From contig NZ_FMZO01000001.1 of assembly GCF_900101395.1 (NCBI RefSeq), positions 1 to 64,000 of the forward strand: 64,000 nucleotides of DNA, read 5' to 3'. Positions 25,845 through 32,878 of the stretch are shown piece by piece. Source of the DNA: Niabella drilacis. GTDB lineage: Bacteria; Bacteroidota; Bacteroidia; Chitinophagales; Chitinophagaceae. Below the pieces are notes generated by a model. It was not told the DNA's origin. It saw only the letters and a list, made by a program, of their open reading frames with translations, and searched no databases. Both the position numbers and the translations under genes were made by a program. Within the stretch, counting starts at the first letter, position 1; each line of letters opens with the position of its first letter.

Positions 25845-27266
25845 ATGAATCGTAAAACATTTCTGCAACATACCGGTGTGCTGGGTACCGGGCTGGCCAT
25901 GAGCCCTTTTTCTTTTGCCCAAAGCAAAAACGATTTTCCTGTGGTGCGGGTCCCGGCGGGCGAACGGCATTTTAAAAGCGCCGTCATTGAAGAGGCGATA
26001 AGAGCGTTCCAGTCAAAAGTGAAGAACAAGGAGTTGGGATGGCTGTTCAATAACTGTTTTCCCAATACGCTGGACACAACGGTTTATTATACCGAAAGAG
26101 AAGGGAAGCCGGATACCTATGTCATTACAGGAGATATTGATGCCATGTGGCTGCGCGACAGCTCGGCACAGGTATATCCTTATCTGCAGTTCACCAGGAG
26201 GGATCAGGCGCTGCACCGGCTGATAGCGGGGGTGATACGCAAACAAACCCATTTCATTTTAAAGGATCCTTATGCCAATGCTTTTTACAATGATGATAGC
26301 AAGGTAAGCGAATGGAAGGAGACCGATAACACGGATATGAAGCCGGGGATCCATGAACGGAAATGGGAGATCGATTCGCTCTGTTATCCTATCCGGCTGG
26401 CATACCGTTTCTGGAAGGAAACCGGCGATACGGCTCCCTTTGATGCAACCTGGAAAGAGGGGATCGCGCGCACGCTGAAAACCTTCAAAGAGCAGCAGCG
26501 CAAGGATAGCCCGGGGCCGTATAAATTTGAACGGAAGACTTCCTGGGCTACCGATGGTATTCCGATGGGCGGTTATGGCTACCCGGTAAAGCCTGTGGGG
26601 TTGATCTGCTCTATGTTCCGGCCCAGCGATGATGCCACCATTTTTGCCTACCTGGTGCCCTCCAACCTGTTTGCCGTGGTAAGCCTGCGGCAGGCTTCGG
26701 ACATGGTGGATAAGATCTCCGGCGATGCAGGACTGGCCAATGAACTGATGCAGCTGGCAGGCGAAGTGGAGACCGCCGTAAAAAAATATGCAGTGATCAC
26801 GCACCCGCAATATGGCAAAATGTATGCCTATGAGGTTAATGGCTATGGCAGCCATGTATTGATGGATGATGCCAATGTTCCCAGCCTGCTGGGCCTGCCT
26901 TACCTGGGTGCGGTGGCAGCGGGGGATCCCCTGTATAAAGCTACCCGCAGTTATGTATGGTCTCCGGAGAACCCGTTTTTCTTTAAAGGGGCAGCGGCTG
27001 AGGGGATCGGCGGGCCGCATATCGGCAAAGACATGATCTGGCCTATGAGTATTACTATGAAGGCCCTTACCTCCGGTGATGATCAGGAAATACGGTGGTG
27101 CATCGATACGCTGCAGAAAACACATGGAGGTACCGGTTTTATGCACGAATCTTTTCACAAGGATGCTCCGGAGAAGTTTACCCGCAAGTGGTTTGCATGG
27201 TCCAATACCCTGTTTGGAGAGCTGCTCTGGAAAACCTTTAAGGAACGGCCGGCGTTGCTGGGATAG
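25845..27266 (+). CDS. GH125 exo-alpha-1,6-mannosidase, exported
   Basis: A 473-residue glycoside hydrolase of family 125, which removes non-reducing alpha-1,6-linked mannose. An N-terminal signal (MNRKTFLQHTGVLGTGLAMSPFSFAQ) points to export, with some Tat-like character. The alpha/alpha-barrel shows the family blocks TGDIDAMWLRDSSAQVYPYL (residues 96-115), KWEIDSLCYPIRLAYRFW and the catalytic region LMDDANVPSLLGLPYL; GGTGFMHESFHKDAPEKFTRKWFAWSN closes the protein. It stands alone, with no SusC/SusD or other glycosidase beside it. It probably trims mannan or N-glycan fragments in the periplasm. Confidence 0.92.
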   Translation: MNRKTFLQHTGVLGTGLAMSPFSFAQSKNDFPVVRVPAGERHFKSAVIEEAIRAFQSKVKNKELGWLFNNCFPNTLDTTVYYTEREGKPDTYVITGDIDAMWLRDSSAQVYPYLQFTRRDQALHRLIAGVIRKQTHFILKDPYANAFYNDDSKVSEWKETDNTDMKPGIHERKWEIDSLCYPIRLAYRFWKETGDTAPFDATWKEGIARTLKTFKEQQRKDSPGPYKFERKTSWATDGIPMGGYGYPVKPVGLICSMFRPSDDATIFAYLVPSNLFAVVSLRQASDMVDKISGDAGLANELMQLAGEVETAVKKYAVITHPQYGKMYAYEVNGYGSHVLMDDANVPSLLGLPYLGAVAAGDPLYKATRSYVWSPENPFFFKGAAAEGIGGPHIGKDMIWPMSITMKALTSGDDQEIRWCIDTLQKTHGGTGFMHESFHKDAPEKFTRKWFAWSNTLFGELLWKTFKERPALLG

Positions 27267-27288
27267 GGCCTGTTGACCAGGCAGATTG

Positions 27289-27427
27289 TTACCGCACAAC
27301 AGTACCGTCGGCGTTTAGCAGCTGTATCCGGGGCTGTTTGTTTTTGTCGATAAAGATCTTGATACGCGGTTTGCCATCCTGGTCTTTAATAAAAAGACCC
27401 ATCTCTTTTTCGTAGGTCTGGCCAATG
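27289..27427 (-). pseudogene. C-terminal coding remnant
   Basis: A minus-strand frame ending in TAA at 27289 reads QTYEKEMGLFIKDQDGKPRI, then KIFIDKNKQPRIQLLNADGT and VVR. It is clearly protein-like, with a strand-turn repeat (KDQDGKPRIKIFID, KNKQPRIQLLNADG) resembling the C-terminus of small Bacteroidota proteins I cannot name. The only ATG gives 37 residues (start 27402). Upstream the frame runs through a hairpin and into the end of the next gene without a start. I read it as the tail of a gene truncated by a past rearrangement; a genuine 37-residue peptide is the alternative. Confidence 0.45.
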
Positions 27428-27460
27428 AACAAGGCAGTTATGCTATTTGCCTGCCTTGTT
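27428..27460 (-). terminator. Hairpin after the NmrA-like gene
   Basis: AACAAGGCAG (27428-27437) and CTGCCTTGTT (27451-27460) form a perfect 10-bp stem with a 13-nt loop, 26 bp beyond the stop of the minus-strand NmrA-like gene. A T run is poor, so it is a probable but weak terminator. Confidence 0.5.
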
Positions 27461-27485
27461 ATGATGTGCTCTTGGGGCTGTGCTT

Positions 27486-28241
27486 CTAACGCTGATTTTC
27501 AGGAAGGGAAATCCAGTCTGCATACTTCGTAGGACCAAGATATACCGCAGCCTCGGGTGCCAGCGTATCGGTTTCCAGTGGTGCGCCGGAATAAAGTGCC
27601 CCTGCATCGGAAACGGCTTCATAAGTTTTATGGGTTGCCTGCATATACTGACGGATCCATGCCGTCATATTGAATTTTTCCGGCCCGCCTATTTCCAGGA
27701 TCTTATTGGCAGGTGCCGCCAGCGCGGTTGCTGCTACAAAAGCGGCCACGTCCCTGCTGGCAATGGGCTGTATATTGGCATCGGGCAATACAACGGTATC
27801 GCCCTCAAGGCTCATCTGTGTAATGCCACCGGCAAATTCAAAGAATTGTGTGGCATGTACAATGGTGTAGGGGATACCCGATGCTTTGATCATATCTTCC
27901 TGTACCTGCTTGGCACGGAAGTAGCCGCTGGCCTGTAGTTTTTGGGTGCCTACCACCGAAAGGGCAATATGATGCAGTACGCCTGCTGCTTTTGCTGCCG
28001 GCAGCAGGTTCTCATTTGAGGTTTTGAAAAAATGCATCACGGGCTCATCTGCAAAAGAGGGTGAATTGGATACATCCACCACTGCCTGCGCACCCTGTAA
28101 AACTTCTTTCAATCCCTCGCCGGTGAGCGTATTTACACCGGTATTGGGTGATGCAGCAATCGCTTCATGTCCTGCCTGCTGCAACTGGTGAACTACCTGG
28201 CTACCTATAAGGCCGGTACCGCCGATAACAACTATTTTCAT
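27486..28241 (-). CDS. NmrA-like atypical SDR, NAD(P)-binding
   Basis: A 251-residue cytoplasmic protein. MKIVVIGGTGLIGSQVVHQL is a classical nucleotide-binding Rossmann loop (GGTGLIG, residues 7-13). The rest follows the NmrA/atypical SDR pattern, with VDVSNSPSF, HHIALSVVGTQKLQASGYFRAKQVQEDMI and SGIPYTIVHATQFFEF. The Tyr-x-x-x-Lys of active SDRs appears only in the altered form YFRAK. Members act as quinone reductases or redox-sensing regulators. It lies 58 bp downstream of two tandem Crp-like regulator genes on the same strand, which probably control or co-express it. Confidence 0.88.
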   Translation of the reverse strand: MKIVVIGGTGLIGSQVVHQLQQAGHEAIAASPNTGVNTLTGEGLKEVLQGAQAVVDVSNSPSFADEPVMHFFKTSNENLLPAAKAAGVLHHIALSVVGTQKLQASGYFRAKQVQEDMIKASGIPYTIVHATQFFEFAGGITQMSLEGDTVVLPDANIQPIASRDVAAFVAATALAAPANKILEIGGPEKFNMTAWIRQYMQATHKTYEAVSDAGALYSGAPLETDTLAPEAAVYLGPTKYADWISLPENQR

Positions 28242-28299
28242 CTTGTACTATTTATACCGCAAAGATGAAACACAGCGGAACCGGAAAACTTAAGCTGGT

Positions 28300-28872
28300 T
28301 TAAGAAATGAACGCCTGCTTCAGGGCGCTCAGCTCTTCCGGTGAAACTCCCATGTATGAAGCGAAAACAGGATCAGGTATGCGCCGGACTACGGAAGGAT
28401 ACGTTGTCCGGAAGTATCGGTAAAAATCTTCTTTGGATAACGTGGCATAGGTTTTTTGTTTAAATAGAGCAGCGCCATAGGCCCGTTCATGGATCTTGTT
28501 AAAATACAGGGCCATTGAAGGTACCTGTAACAGCAGTGTTTCATAATCTTTGCGGCTGATACAGGAGATCTCTGAGTCTTCCAAAGCCGCTATGGCATAA
28601 ACGGCAGGAGTGCCGTCACAAAATGTTTTGTAGTCCGTCAGCCACCAGTTCTCGAGTGCAAAGTGGATCACCTCTTCCCGGCTATTGCGGGTATAGAACA
28701 GATACAGGCATCCTTTATTTACGAAGTAGATATGGTTGCAGGGCGCCGCTTCTTCTAAAAGCAGTTCCCCCTTTTTTACAGCATACGAACGGAAGAAGGG
28801 GGCCATTGTTTCCTGTGGTATGCTCAAACCCGGAAGTAGCCCTCGGATATGTGCTGATAATTGTTCGGTCAT
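28300..28872 (-). CDS. Crp/Fnr family regulator (second of tandem pair)
   Basis: A 190-residue protein. Residues 20-120 form a cNMP-binding-type beta-roll (KKGELLLEEAAPCNHIYFVNKGCLYLFY, FALENWWLTD). The C-terminal part ends in a short DNA-binding motif, VFASYMGVSPEELSALKQ, as in the many Bacteroidota Crp-like proteins with an abbreviated helix-turn-helix. Its ATG overlaps the stop of the upstream paralogue by 4 bp. The two share FALENWWLTD and the general layout. Effector unknown; the consensus cAMP-binding residues are not evident. Confidence 0.87.
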   Translation of the reverse strand: MTEQLSAHIRGLLPGLSIPQETMAPFFRSYAVKKGELLLEEAAPCNHIYFVNKGCLYLFYTRNSREEVIHFALENWWLTDYKTFCDGTPAVYAIAALEDSEISCISRKDYETLLLQVPSMALYFNKIHERAYGAALFKQKTYATLSKEDFYRYFRTTYPSVVRRIPDPVFASYMGVSPEELSALKQAFIS

Positions 28873-29447
28873 TTCTTTTTAATCTTCTTTTTACGCAGTT
28901 CGCTCAGGTACTCCGGCGTAAAGCCCAGGAAGGAGGCCAGGATCTTTTGGGGCACCCGCTGGATAAAATCCGGGTATTTGGATGCAAATAATTCATAAAA
29001 CTCGTTTTTAGGCATGCGCGAGATCATCTGCACCCGAAGGAGCGTGGCGGCATAGGCACGCTCATATATGCGGCGGAAGTATTTTTCCAACAGTGGCATT
29101 TGCTCCAGGAGCAAAGTGTGGTTTTTTGCAGTAAGGGTCAATACCTCGGTTGTCTCCAGTGCCTGGATGGAGTACGCCGAGTTTTTACCCGAGCGAAAGG
29201 CATCGAGGTCTGTGAGCCACCAGTTCTCCAGCGCAAACTGAAGGGTTTGTTCCGCCCCGTTGTGGTCTGTAAAGAACAACCGTATGCATCCTTTTATTAC
29301 AAAGAAATAAGAAAGGCAACGCTTGTCTTCTTCCTGTAAGAGCTCTTTTTTCCGGAACGAGCGGGTCTCAAAAAATGAAAGCAGCTCCTCTTCTGGAATA
29401 TTGGAGTGTGCTGTGATCTTCCGGATGTGTTGGATGAGCGGATGCAT
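28869..29447 (-). CDS. Crp/Fnr family regulator (first of tandem pair)
   Basis: A 192-residue regulator paralogous to the next gene. The sensor domain carries FRKKELLQEEDKRCLSYFFVIKGCIRLFF and FALENWWLTDLDAFRSG; the C-terminal helix-turn-helix is ILASFLGFTPEYLSELRKKK followed by a lysine-rich end. It heads a probable three-gene operon (two regulators, then the NmrA-like reductase). Tandem duplicated regulators with a 4-bp overlap suggest that they form a heteromer or sense two related signals. Confidence 0.87.
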   Translation of the reverse strand: MHPLIQHIRKITAHSNIPEEELLSFFETRSFRKKELLQEEDKRCLSYFFVIKGCIRLFFTDHNGAEQTLQFALENWWLTDLDAFRSGKNSAYSIQALETTEVLTLTAKNHTLLLEQMPLLEKYFRRIYERAYAATLLRVQMISRMPKNEFYELFASKYPDFIQRVPQKILASFLGFTPEYLSELRKKKIKKK

Positions 29448-29833
29448 GATGCTGATAACCGGGGCAAGATATAAAAAAACAGGGAAGAACGTGCAGGTGT
29501 GTTGCTGGACAAACGCATCGGATTTAAGCGTTGGTCAGTCTTGGAGGAGCGTAATGTTTATAGCAACGGTGTCGGTTTAATCAGCCAGGCTCTAAAGGGA
29601 CCTCGTGTTTGTCTGGCGCCGACAATTTTACGCGGTTCCTGCAGGAGCCGGGTTGATGCTCTTTAACGCCGTGCGGGAACCCCCTGGGCGCTTACAGTGC
29701 CGGATAGCGTTCCTGCTTCCGTTCTTTCACCCGGTTTAGATGCGTTTGCCCGGAAGTGTGTCCCTGTAAACCTGTGGCGTACAGACCTGGCGCAATTTTA
29801 TAGGGGCCGGCATAGAAAAAAAGCAAAAAACTA
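29448..29833. other. Intergenic stretch before the ArsR operon
   Basis: About 390 bp lie between two divergent units. A 56-codon plus-strand frame with a GTG start (29499-29666) reads plausibly at first but ends in a poor composition, so I do not call it. No RNA gene or repeat is clear. The ArsR promoter and operators follow. Confidence 0.4.
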
Positions 29834-29864
29834 TTGTGTAGTTAAATAACTACATGTATATTTG
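29834..29864 (+). promoter_or_regulatory. Promoter of the ArsR operon
   Basis: TTG at 29834-29836 and TATATTTG at 29857-29864 give an exact Bacteroidota promoter with a 20-bp spacer. The predicted start of transcription is near 29871, only about a dozen bases before the arsR ATG. Operator palindromes overlap both elements. Confidence 0.75.
29838..29853. promoter_or_regulatory. ArsR operator 1
   Basis: GTAGTTAAATAACTAC has perfect 6-bp arms around AAAT. It fills the spacer between the -33 and -7 elements, so a bound repressor would block RNA polymerase. Confidence 0.65.
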
Positions 29865-29879
29865 TAGTCAAATGGCTAC
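29864..29879. promoter_or_regulatory. ArsR operator 2
   Basis: GTAGTCAAATGGCTAC matches operator 1 in its left arm and centre and keeps five of six paired bases. It begins exactly 26 bp after operator 1, at the last base of the -7 element, and covers the likely transcription start. Confidence 0.6.
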
Positions 29880-29882
29880 ACA

Positions 29883-30206
29883 ATGAATTTGAGACGCGAT
29901 GTTTTTCAGGCGATAGCGGATCCTACAAGAAGGGCCATCCTGCTATTGGTGGCGGCGCAATCCATGACGGCAGGTGCCATCGCCGCAAATTTTGATACCG
30001 CAAGGCCAACGGTGTCGAAACACCTGCAGATCCTTACCGAATGCGAATTGTTGCAGCAGGAACAGCATGGCCGGGAAATTTATTACCATTTTAATGCAAA
30101 AAAAATGAAAGAGGTAGCCGACTTTATTGAGCCCTTCCGCAAGATGTGGGATGACCGGTTTAACAAGCTGGAAGCAGTTATGAAAAAATACAAAACAAAA
30201 AAATAA
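29883..30206 (+). CDS. ArsR family winged-helix repressor
   Basis: A 107-residue regulator. The N-terminal [22 protein letters not shown], the recognition region [18 protein letters not shown] (helix-turn-helix, residues 40-57) and the wing [14 protein letters not shown] define the family. It lacks the CxC metal ligands of ArsR/SmtB metal sensors. It belongs to the group usually found next to an AHSA1/SRPBCC protein, as here (5 bp downstream). It most likely represses its own operon through the two palindromes in its promoter. The signal that relieves repression is unknown; a hydrophobic ligand bound by the neighbouring SRPBCC protein is a guess. Confidence 0.92.
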   Translation: MNLRRDVFQAIADPTRRAILLLVAAQSMTAGAIAANFDTARPTVSKHLQILTECELLQQEQHGREIYYHFNAKKMKEVADFIEPFRKMWDDRFNKLEAVMKKYKTKK

Positions 30207-30211
30207 AAATT

Positions 30212-30679
30212 ATGGAACGGAAAACAAAGATCCATGCCGAAGAAGGCAGACAGGACCTGGTGATTACCCGGGAGTTTGATTTACCGCTGGACCTCCTGTT
30301 CAGGGCATATGCTGAGCCTGAAATTGTGGAGCAATGGATGGGGACCAACGTACTGAAGCTGGAGAATAAACAGCATGGCGGCTACCGGTTCGAAACCCGC
30401 GATGGCAAAGGAAATGTGGTATTCAGTGCCAACGGGGCCATTCATGAATTTGTTCCGGAAAAAAGGATCACCCGCACGTTTGAAATGGAGAACGCGCCCT
30501 TTGGTATCCAGCTGGAGTTCCTGGAATTTGAGCCGCTGTCGGAAGATACCAGCCGGCTCATTATGCAGATCGTATACCGCTCAGCCGCAGCCAGGGAGGA
30601 GCAGTTAAAGCTGCCATTTTCGTACGGGATCAATATGGCACACGACCGGCTGGAGCAGGTTGTAAGTAAATTAAGATAA
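30212..30679 (+). CDS. SRPBCC/AHSA1 domain protein
   Basis: A 155-residue protein of the START-like helix-grip fold. ITREFDLPLDLLFRAYAEPEIVEQWMG is the family's N-terminal strand and helix, and FSANGAIHEFVPEKRITRTFEM with LEFEPLSEDTSRLIMQIVY gives the sheet that surrounds a hydrophobic ligand pocket. It starts 5 bp after the ArsR stop. Pairing of ArsR and AHSA1 genes is very common in bacteria, and the protein may hold a hydrophobic ligand sensed by the system. Precise ligand unknown. Confidence 0.9.
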   Translation: MERKTKIHAEEGRQDLVITREFDLPLDLLFRAYAEPEIVEQWMGTNVLKLENKQHGGYRFETRDGKGNVVFSANGAIHEFVPEKRITRTFEMENAPFGIQLEFLEFEPLSEDTSRLIMQIVYRSAAAREEQLKLPFSYGINMAHDRLEQVVSKLR

Positions 30680-30689
30680 ATAGTAAACC

Positions 30690-31079
30690 ATGGTTATGAA
30701 AAAGAGAAACAATATTATTTACTGGATCGCTACCGCATGGCTGGCCCTGGGGATGCTCTCTACCGGTATTGTACAGCTGATCAAAATGAAGGAGGAAACG
30801 GAAATGATGGAACATTTGGGCTATCCCGTTTACCTGCTTACATGGCTGGGTGCCTGGAAGATACTGGGCGTCATAGCCATACTGGTCCCCCGCCGTCCCT
30901 TGCTGAAAGAATGGGCCTATGCCGGCTTTTTCTTTGCGATGACGGGGGCTGTTTTTTCCCACCTGGCCAGCGGCGACGGGGGGCAGGGGCTTTTTGGGCC
31001 ATCCTTGCTTATCGTTCTTACCGTTGTATCCTGGTATTTCCGGCCAGCAGACCGGAGAATCCGCCCGGTTATTCAATAA
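30690..31079 (+). CDS. DoxX-like four-helix membrane protein
   Basis: A 129-residue protein with four hydrophobic segments (IIYWIATAWLALGMLSTGIVQL, YLLTWLGAWKILGVIAILV, WAYAGFFFAMTGAVFSHLA and LLIVLTVVSWYF). The order and the GAWKILG motif match DoxX-like proteins. It follows the SRPBCC gene by 10 bp. An alternative ATG two codons inside gives the same protein. Related proteins are linked to oxidative or thiol stress, but this member's task is unknown. Confidence 0.87.
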   Translation: MVMKKRNNIIYWIATAWLALGMLSTGIVQLIKMKEETEMMEHLGYPVYLLTWLGAWKILGVIAILVPRRPLLKEWAYAGFFFAMTGAVFSHLASGDGGQGLFGPSLLIVLTVVSWYFRPADRRIRPVIQ

Positions 31080-31120
31080 GCCTTCCTAACTTTAGGGTAA
31101 GCTATCAATGATTGAACGTT

Positions 31121-31696
31121 ATGAATCCAAAGGTTGACTTTTATTTTGATAAAGGAAAATGGCAGGAAGCAATTACATTGCTGCGGGATATCGTGCTCAA
31201 ATGCGGTTTGGCCGAGGAACTGAAATGGGGGTGCCCCTGTTATATCTTTGAGGGCCGGAACATCGTGCTGATACATGTATTCAGGGATTACTGTGCCCTG
31301 CTGCTTTTTAAGGGCGCCCTGTTGCAGGACCCCGCGGGGATACTTATTCAGCAGACCGCAAACGTGCAATCGGCACGACAGCTCCGTTTTACAGGTATAA
31401 AGGAAATCAAAAGCCGGGCAGCGGTCATTAAATCCTATATTTATGAGGCGATAGAGGTAGAGCGTGCCGGGTTAAAAGTGCCGTTGAAGAAGACAAAGGA
31501 TTATGCCGTGCCCGAAGAGTTTCAAAAGCGGCTCAGTAAGAGCCCCGCTTTGAAAAAGGCCTTTGAAGCGCTGACCCCGGGCCGGCAAAGAGGGTACCTG
31601 TTTTATTTTACCCAGGCCAAACAATCTAAAACGAGGGAGGCCCGGGTAGAGAAATATATACCGAAGATCCTGGAAGGAAAAGGGTTGGAGGATTAA
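31121..31696 (+). CDS. YdeI/OmpD-associated (OmdA) family protein
   Basis: About 191 residues. The first 110 look like a DUF1801-type domain (EELKWGCPCYIFEGRNIVLIHVFRDYCALLLFKGALL), a small fold binding unknown ligands. The rest is the OmdA-like helical tail with KRLSKSPALKKAFEALTPGRQRGYLFYFTQAKQSKTREARVEKYIPKILEGKG. I chose the ATG at 31121 (MNPKVDFYF); a TTG three codons upstream is possible. It follows the DoxX gene by about 40 bp and probably belongs to the same transcript. Confidence 0.85.
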   Translation: MNPKVDFYFDKGKWQEAITLLRDIVLKCGLAEELKWGCPCYIFEGRNIVLIHVFRDYCALLLFKGALLQDPAGILIQQTANVQSARQLRFTGIKEIKSRAAVIKSYIYEAIEVERAGLKVPLKKTKDYAVPEEFQKRLSKSPALKKAFEALTPGRQRGYLFYFTQAKQSKTREARVEKYIPKILEGKGLED

Positions 31697-31753
31697 TAGG
31701 TATTTGAGGGAAAGCTGAACTCAATGAAGCATACCTTGTTAAAATGATTACGA

Positions 31754-32218
31754 ATGAACCGGGTTACATCTGATACGGCACGTGGATCCATACATGTTGA
31801 AAAAAGATTCAATGCCCCCATAGACCGCGTCTGGCAGGTTTGGACCCGGCCGGAAGAGATCGCATATTGGTGGGGCCCCTCGGGGTTCACCAGTACCATC
31901 CATCAAATGGAAGTGACAGAGGGTGGGGAATGGAGGTTGACGATGCAGGGCCCCGATGGAAAACATTATCCCAATAAAAGCCGGTACCTGGAAGTAGTGC
32001 CATTGCAGAAAATCGTGTTTCAGCATTTTAACCCCGGTTATACAGCAACTGTTCTTTTTAAAGCCCGGGAAGGCGGCACGTTGCTGGATTGGACCATGGT
32101 ATTTGAAACGCCGGAGCTGTTTGAAACAGTGGTAAAGGTTTTTAAAGCAGATGAGGGCCTGCAGCAGAATGTTGAAAAACTGGAACATTACCTGGAACAA
32201 AAATTGCAGGACCCATAA
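31754..32218 (+). CDS. SRPBCC domain protein, second copy
   Basis: A 154-residue START-like protein, distinct from the one at 30212. SIHVEKRFNAPIDRVWQVWTRPEEIAYWWGP is the classic AHSA1 start, and MEVTEGGEWRLTMQGPDGKHYPNKSRYLEV with LDWTMVFETPELFETVVK gives the rest. It lies 57 bp after the YdeI-like gene and 9 bp before the DUF4256 gene, so the ArsR run continues. Two SRPBCC proteins in one operon suggest two hydrophobic ligands or a pair of related handling steps. Confidence 0.9.
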   Translation: MNRVTSDTARGSIHVEKRFNAPIDRVWQVWTRPEEIAYWWGPSGFTSTIHQMEVTEGGEWRLTMQGPDGKHYPNKSRYLEVVPLQKIVFQHFNPGYTATVLFKAREGGTLLDWTMVFETPELFETVVKVFKADEGLQQNVEKLEHYLEQKLQDP

Positions 32219-32227
32219 ACAAATAGT

Positions 32228-32794
32228 ATGACAACAAGTAAACGACAATTGCCGGCTTCGCAACAGGATACTTTATTGGACGTATTGAAAAAACGCTTTG
32301 AGAAGAACAGGGCGCGGCATAAAGGCATAGAATGGAAGGATGTGCAGGCCAAACTGGATGCCAACCCGGAAAAACTCTGGTCGCTGGATGAGATGGAGCG
32401 CACCGGGGGAGAACCGGATGTAATAGGTTATGATAAAAAAACAGCAGCATATATTTTTGCTGACTGCGCTCCCGAAAGTCCGAAAGGCCGCAGGAGTCTT
32501 TGCTTTGACGGTGATGCACTGGCTTCAAGAAAAGAACATAAACCTGCAGACAGTGCCATGGAGATGGCAAAAGCCATGGGCATTGAACTGCTGAATGAAG
32601 AACAGTACCGGGAACTGCAGCTACTGGAGCCCTTTGATCTTAAAACATCGAGCTGGATACAAACGCCTGCTGCTGTTAGAAAACTGGGCGGTGCCCTCTT
32701 TTGCGACCGGCGTTACGATCATGTATTCACGTATCATAACGGCGCAGAATCTTATTATGCCGCCAGGGGGTTCCGGGGAATATTGCGGGTATAA
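32228..32794 (+). CDS. DUF4256 family protein
   Basis: A 188-residue protein of the DUF4256 family: RFEKNRARHKGIEWKDVQAKLDANPEKLWSLDEMERTGGEPDVIG, DCAPESPKGRRSLCFDGDALASRKEHKP and LLNEEQYRELQLLEPFDLKTSSWIQTP are typical. It is soluble, without a signal peptide. The function of the family is unknown. It starts 9 bp after the second SRPBCC gene, at the end of the ArsR run. Confidence 0.88.
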   Translation: MTTSKRQLPASQQDTLLDVLKKRFEKNRARHKGIEWKDVQAKLDANPEKLWSLDEMERTGGEPDVIGYDKKTAAYIFADCAPESPKGRRSLCFDGDALASRKEHKPADSAMEMAKAMGIELLNEEQYRELQLLEPFDLKTSSWIQTPAAVRKLGGALFCDRRYDHVFTYHNGAESYYAARGFRGILRV

Positions 32795-32878
32795 GTAACA
32801 GCGGTGTACTTATTAACCAATTATGTATTGTCACCGGAGTAGCCCGGCACGCCGTTTGAGGAATAAAACCGGGGATAC

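Noticed and set aside
26259-27299. 346-codon minus-strand frame inside GH125
   Set aside because: Antisense shadow of an unmistakable glycosidase; unusual length reflects the GC-skewed codon use.
29499-29666. 56-codon frame with GTG start before the ArsR operon
   Set aside because: The first half reads plausibly but the second half has poor composition, and no start context or homology supports it.
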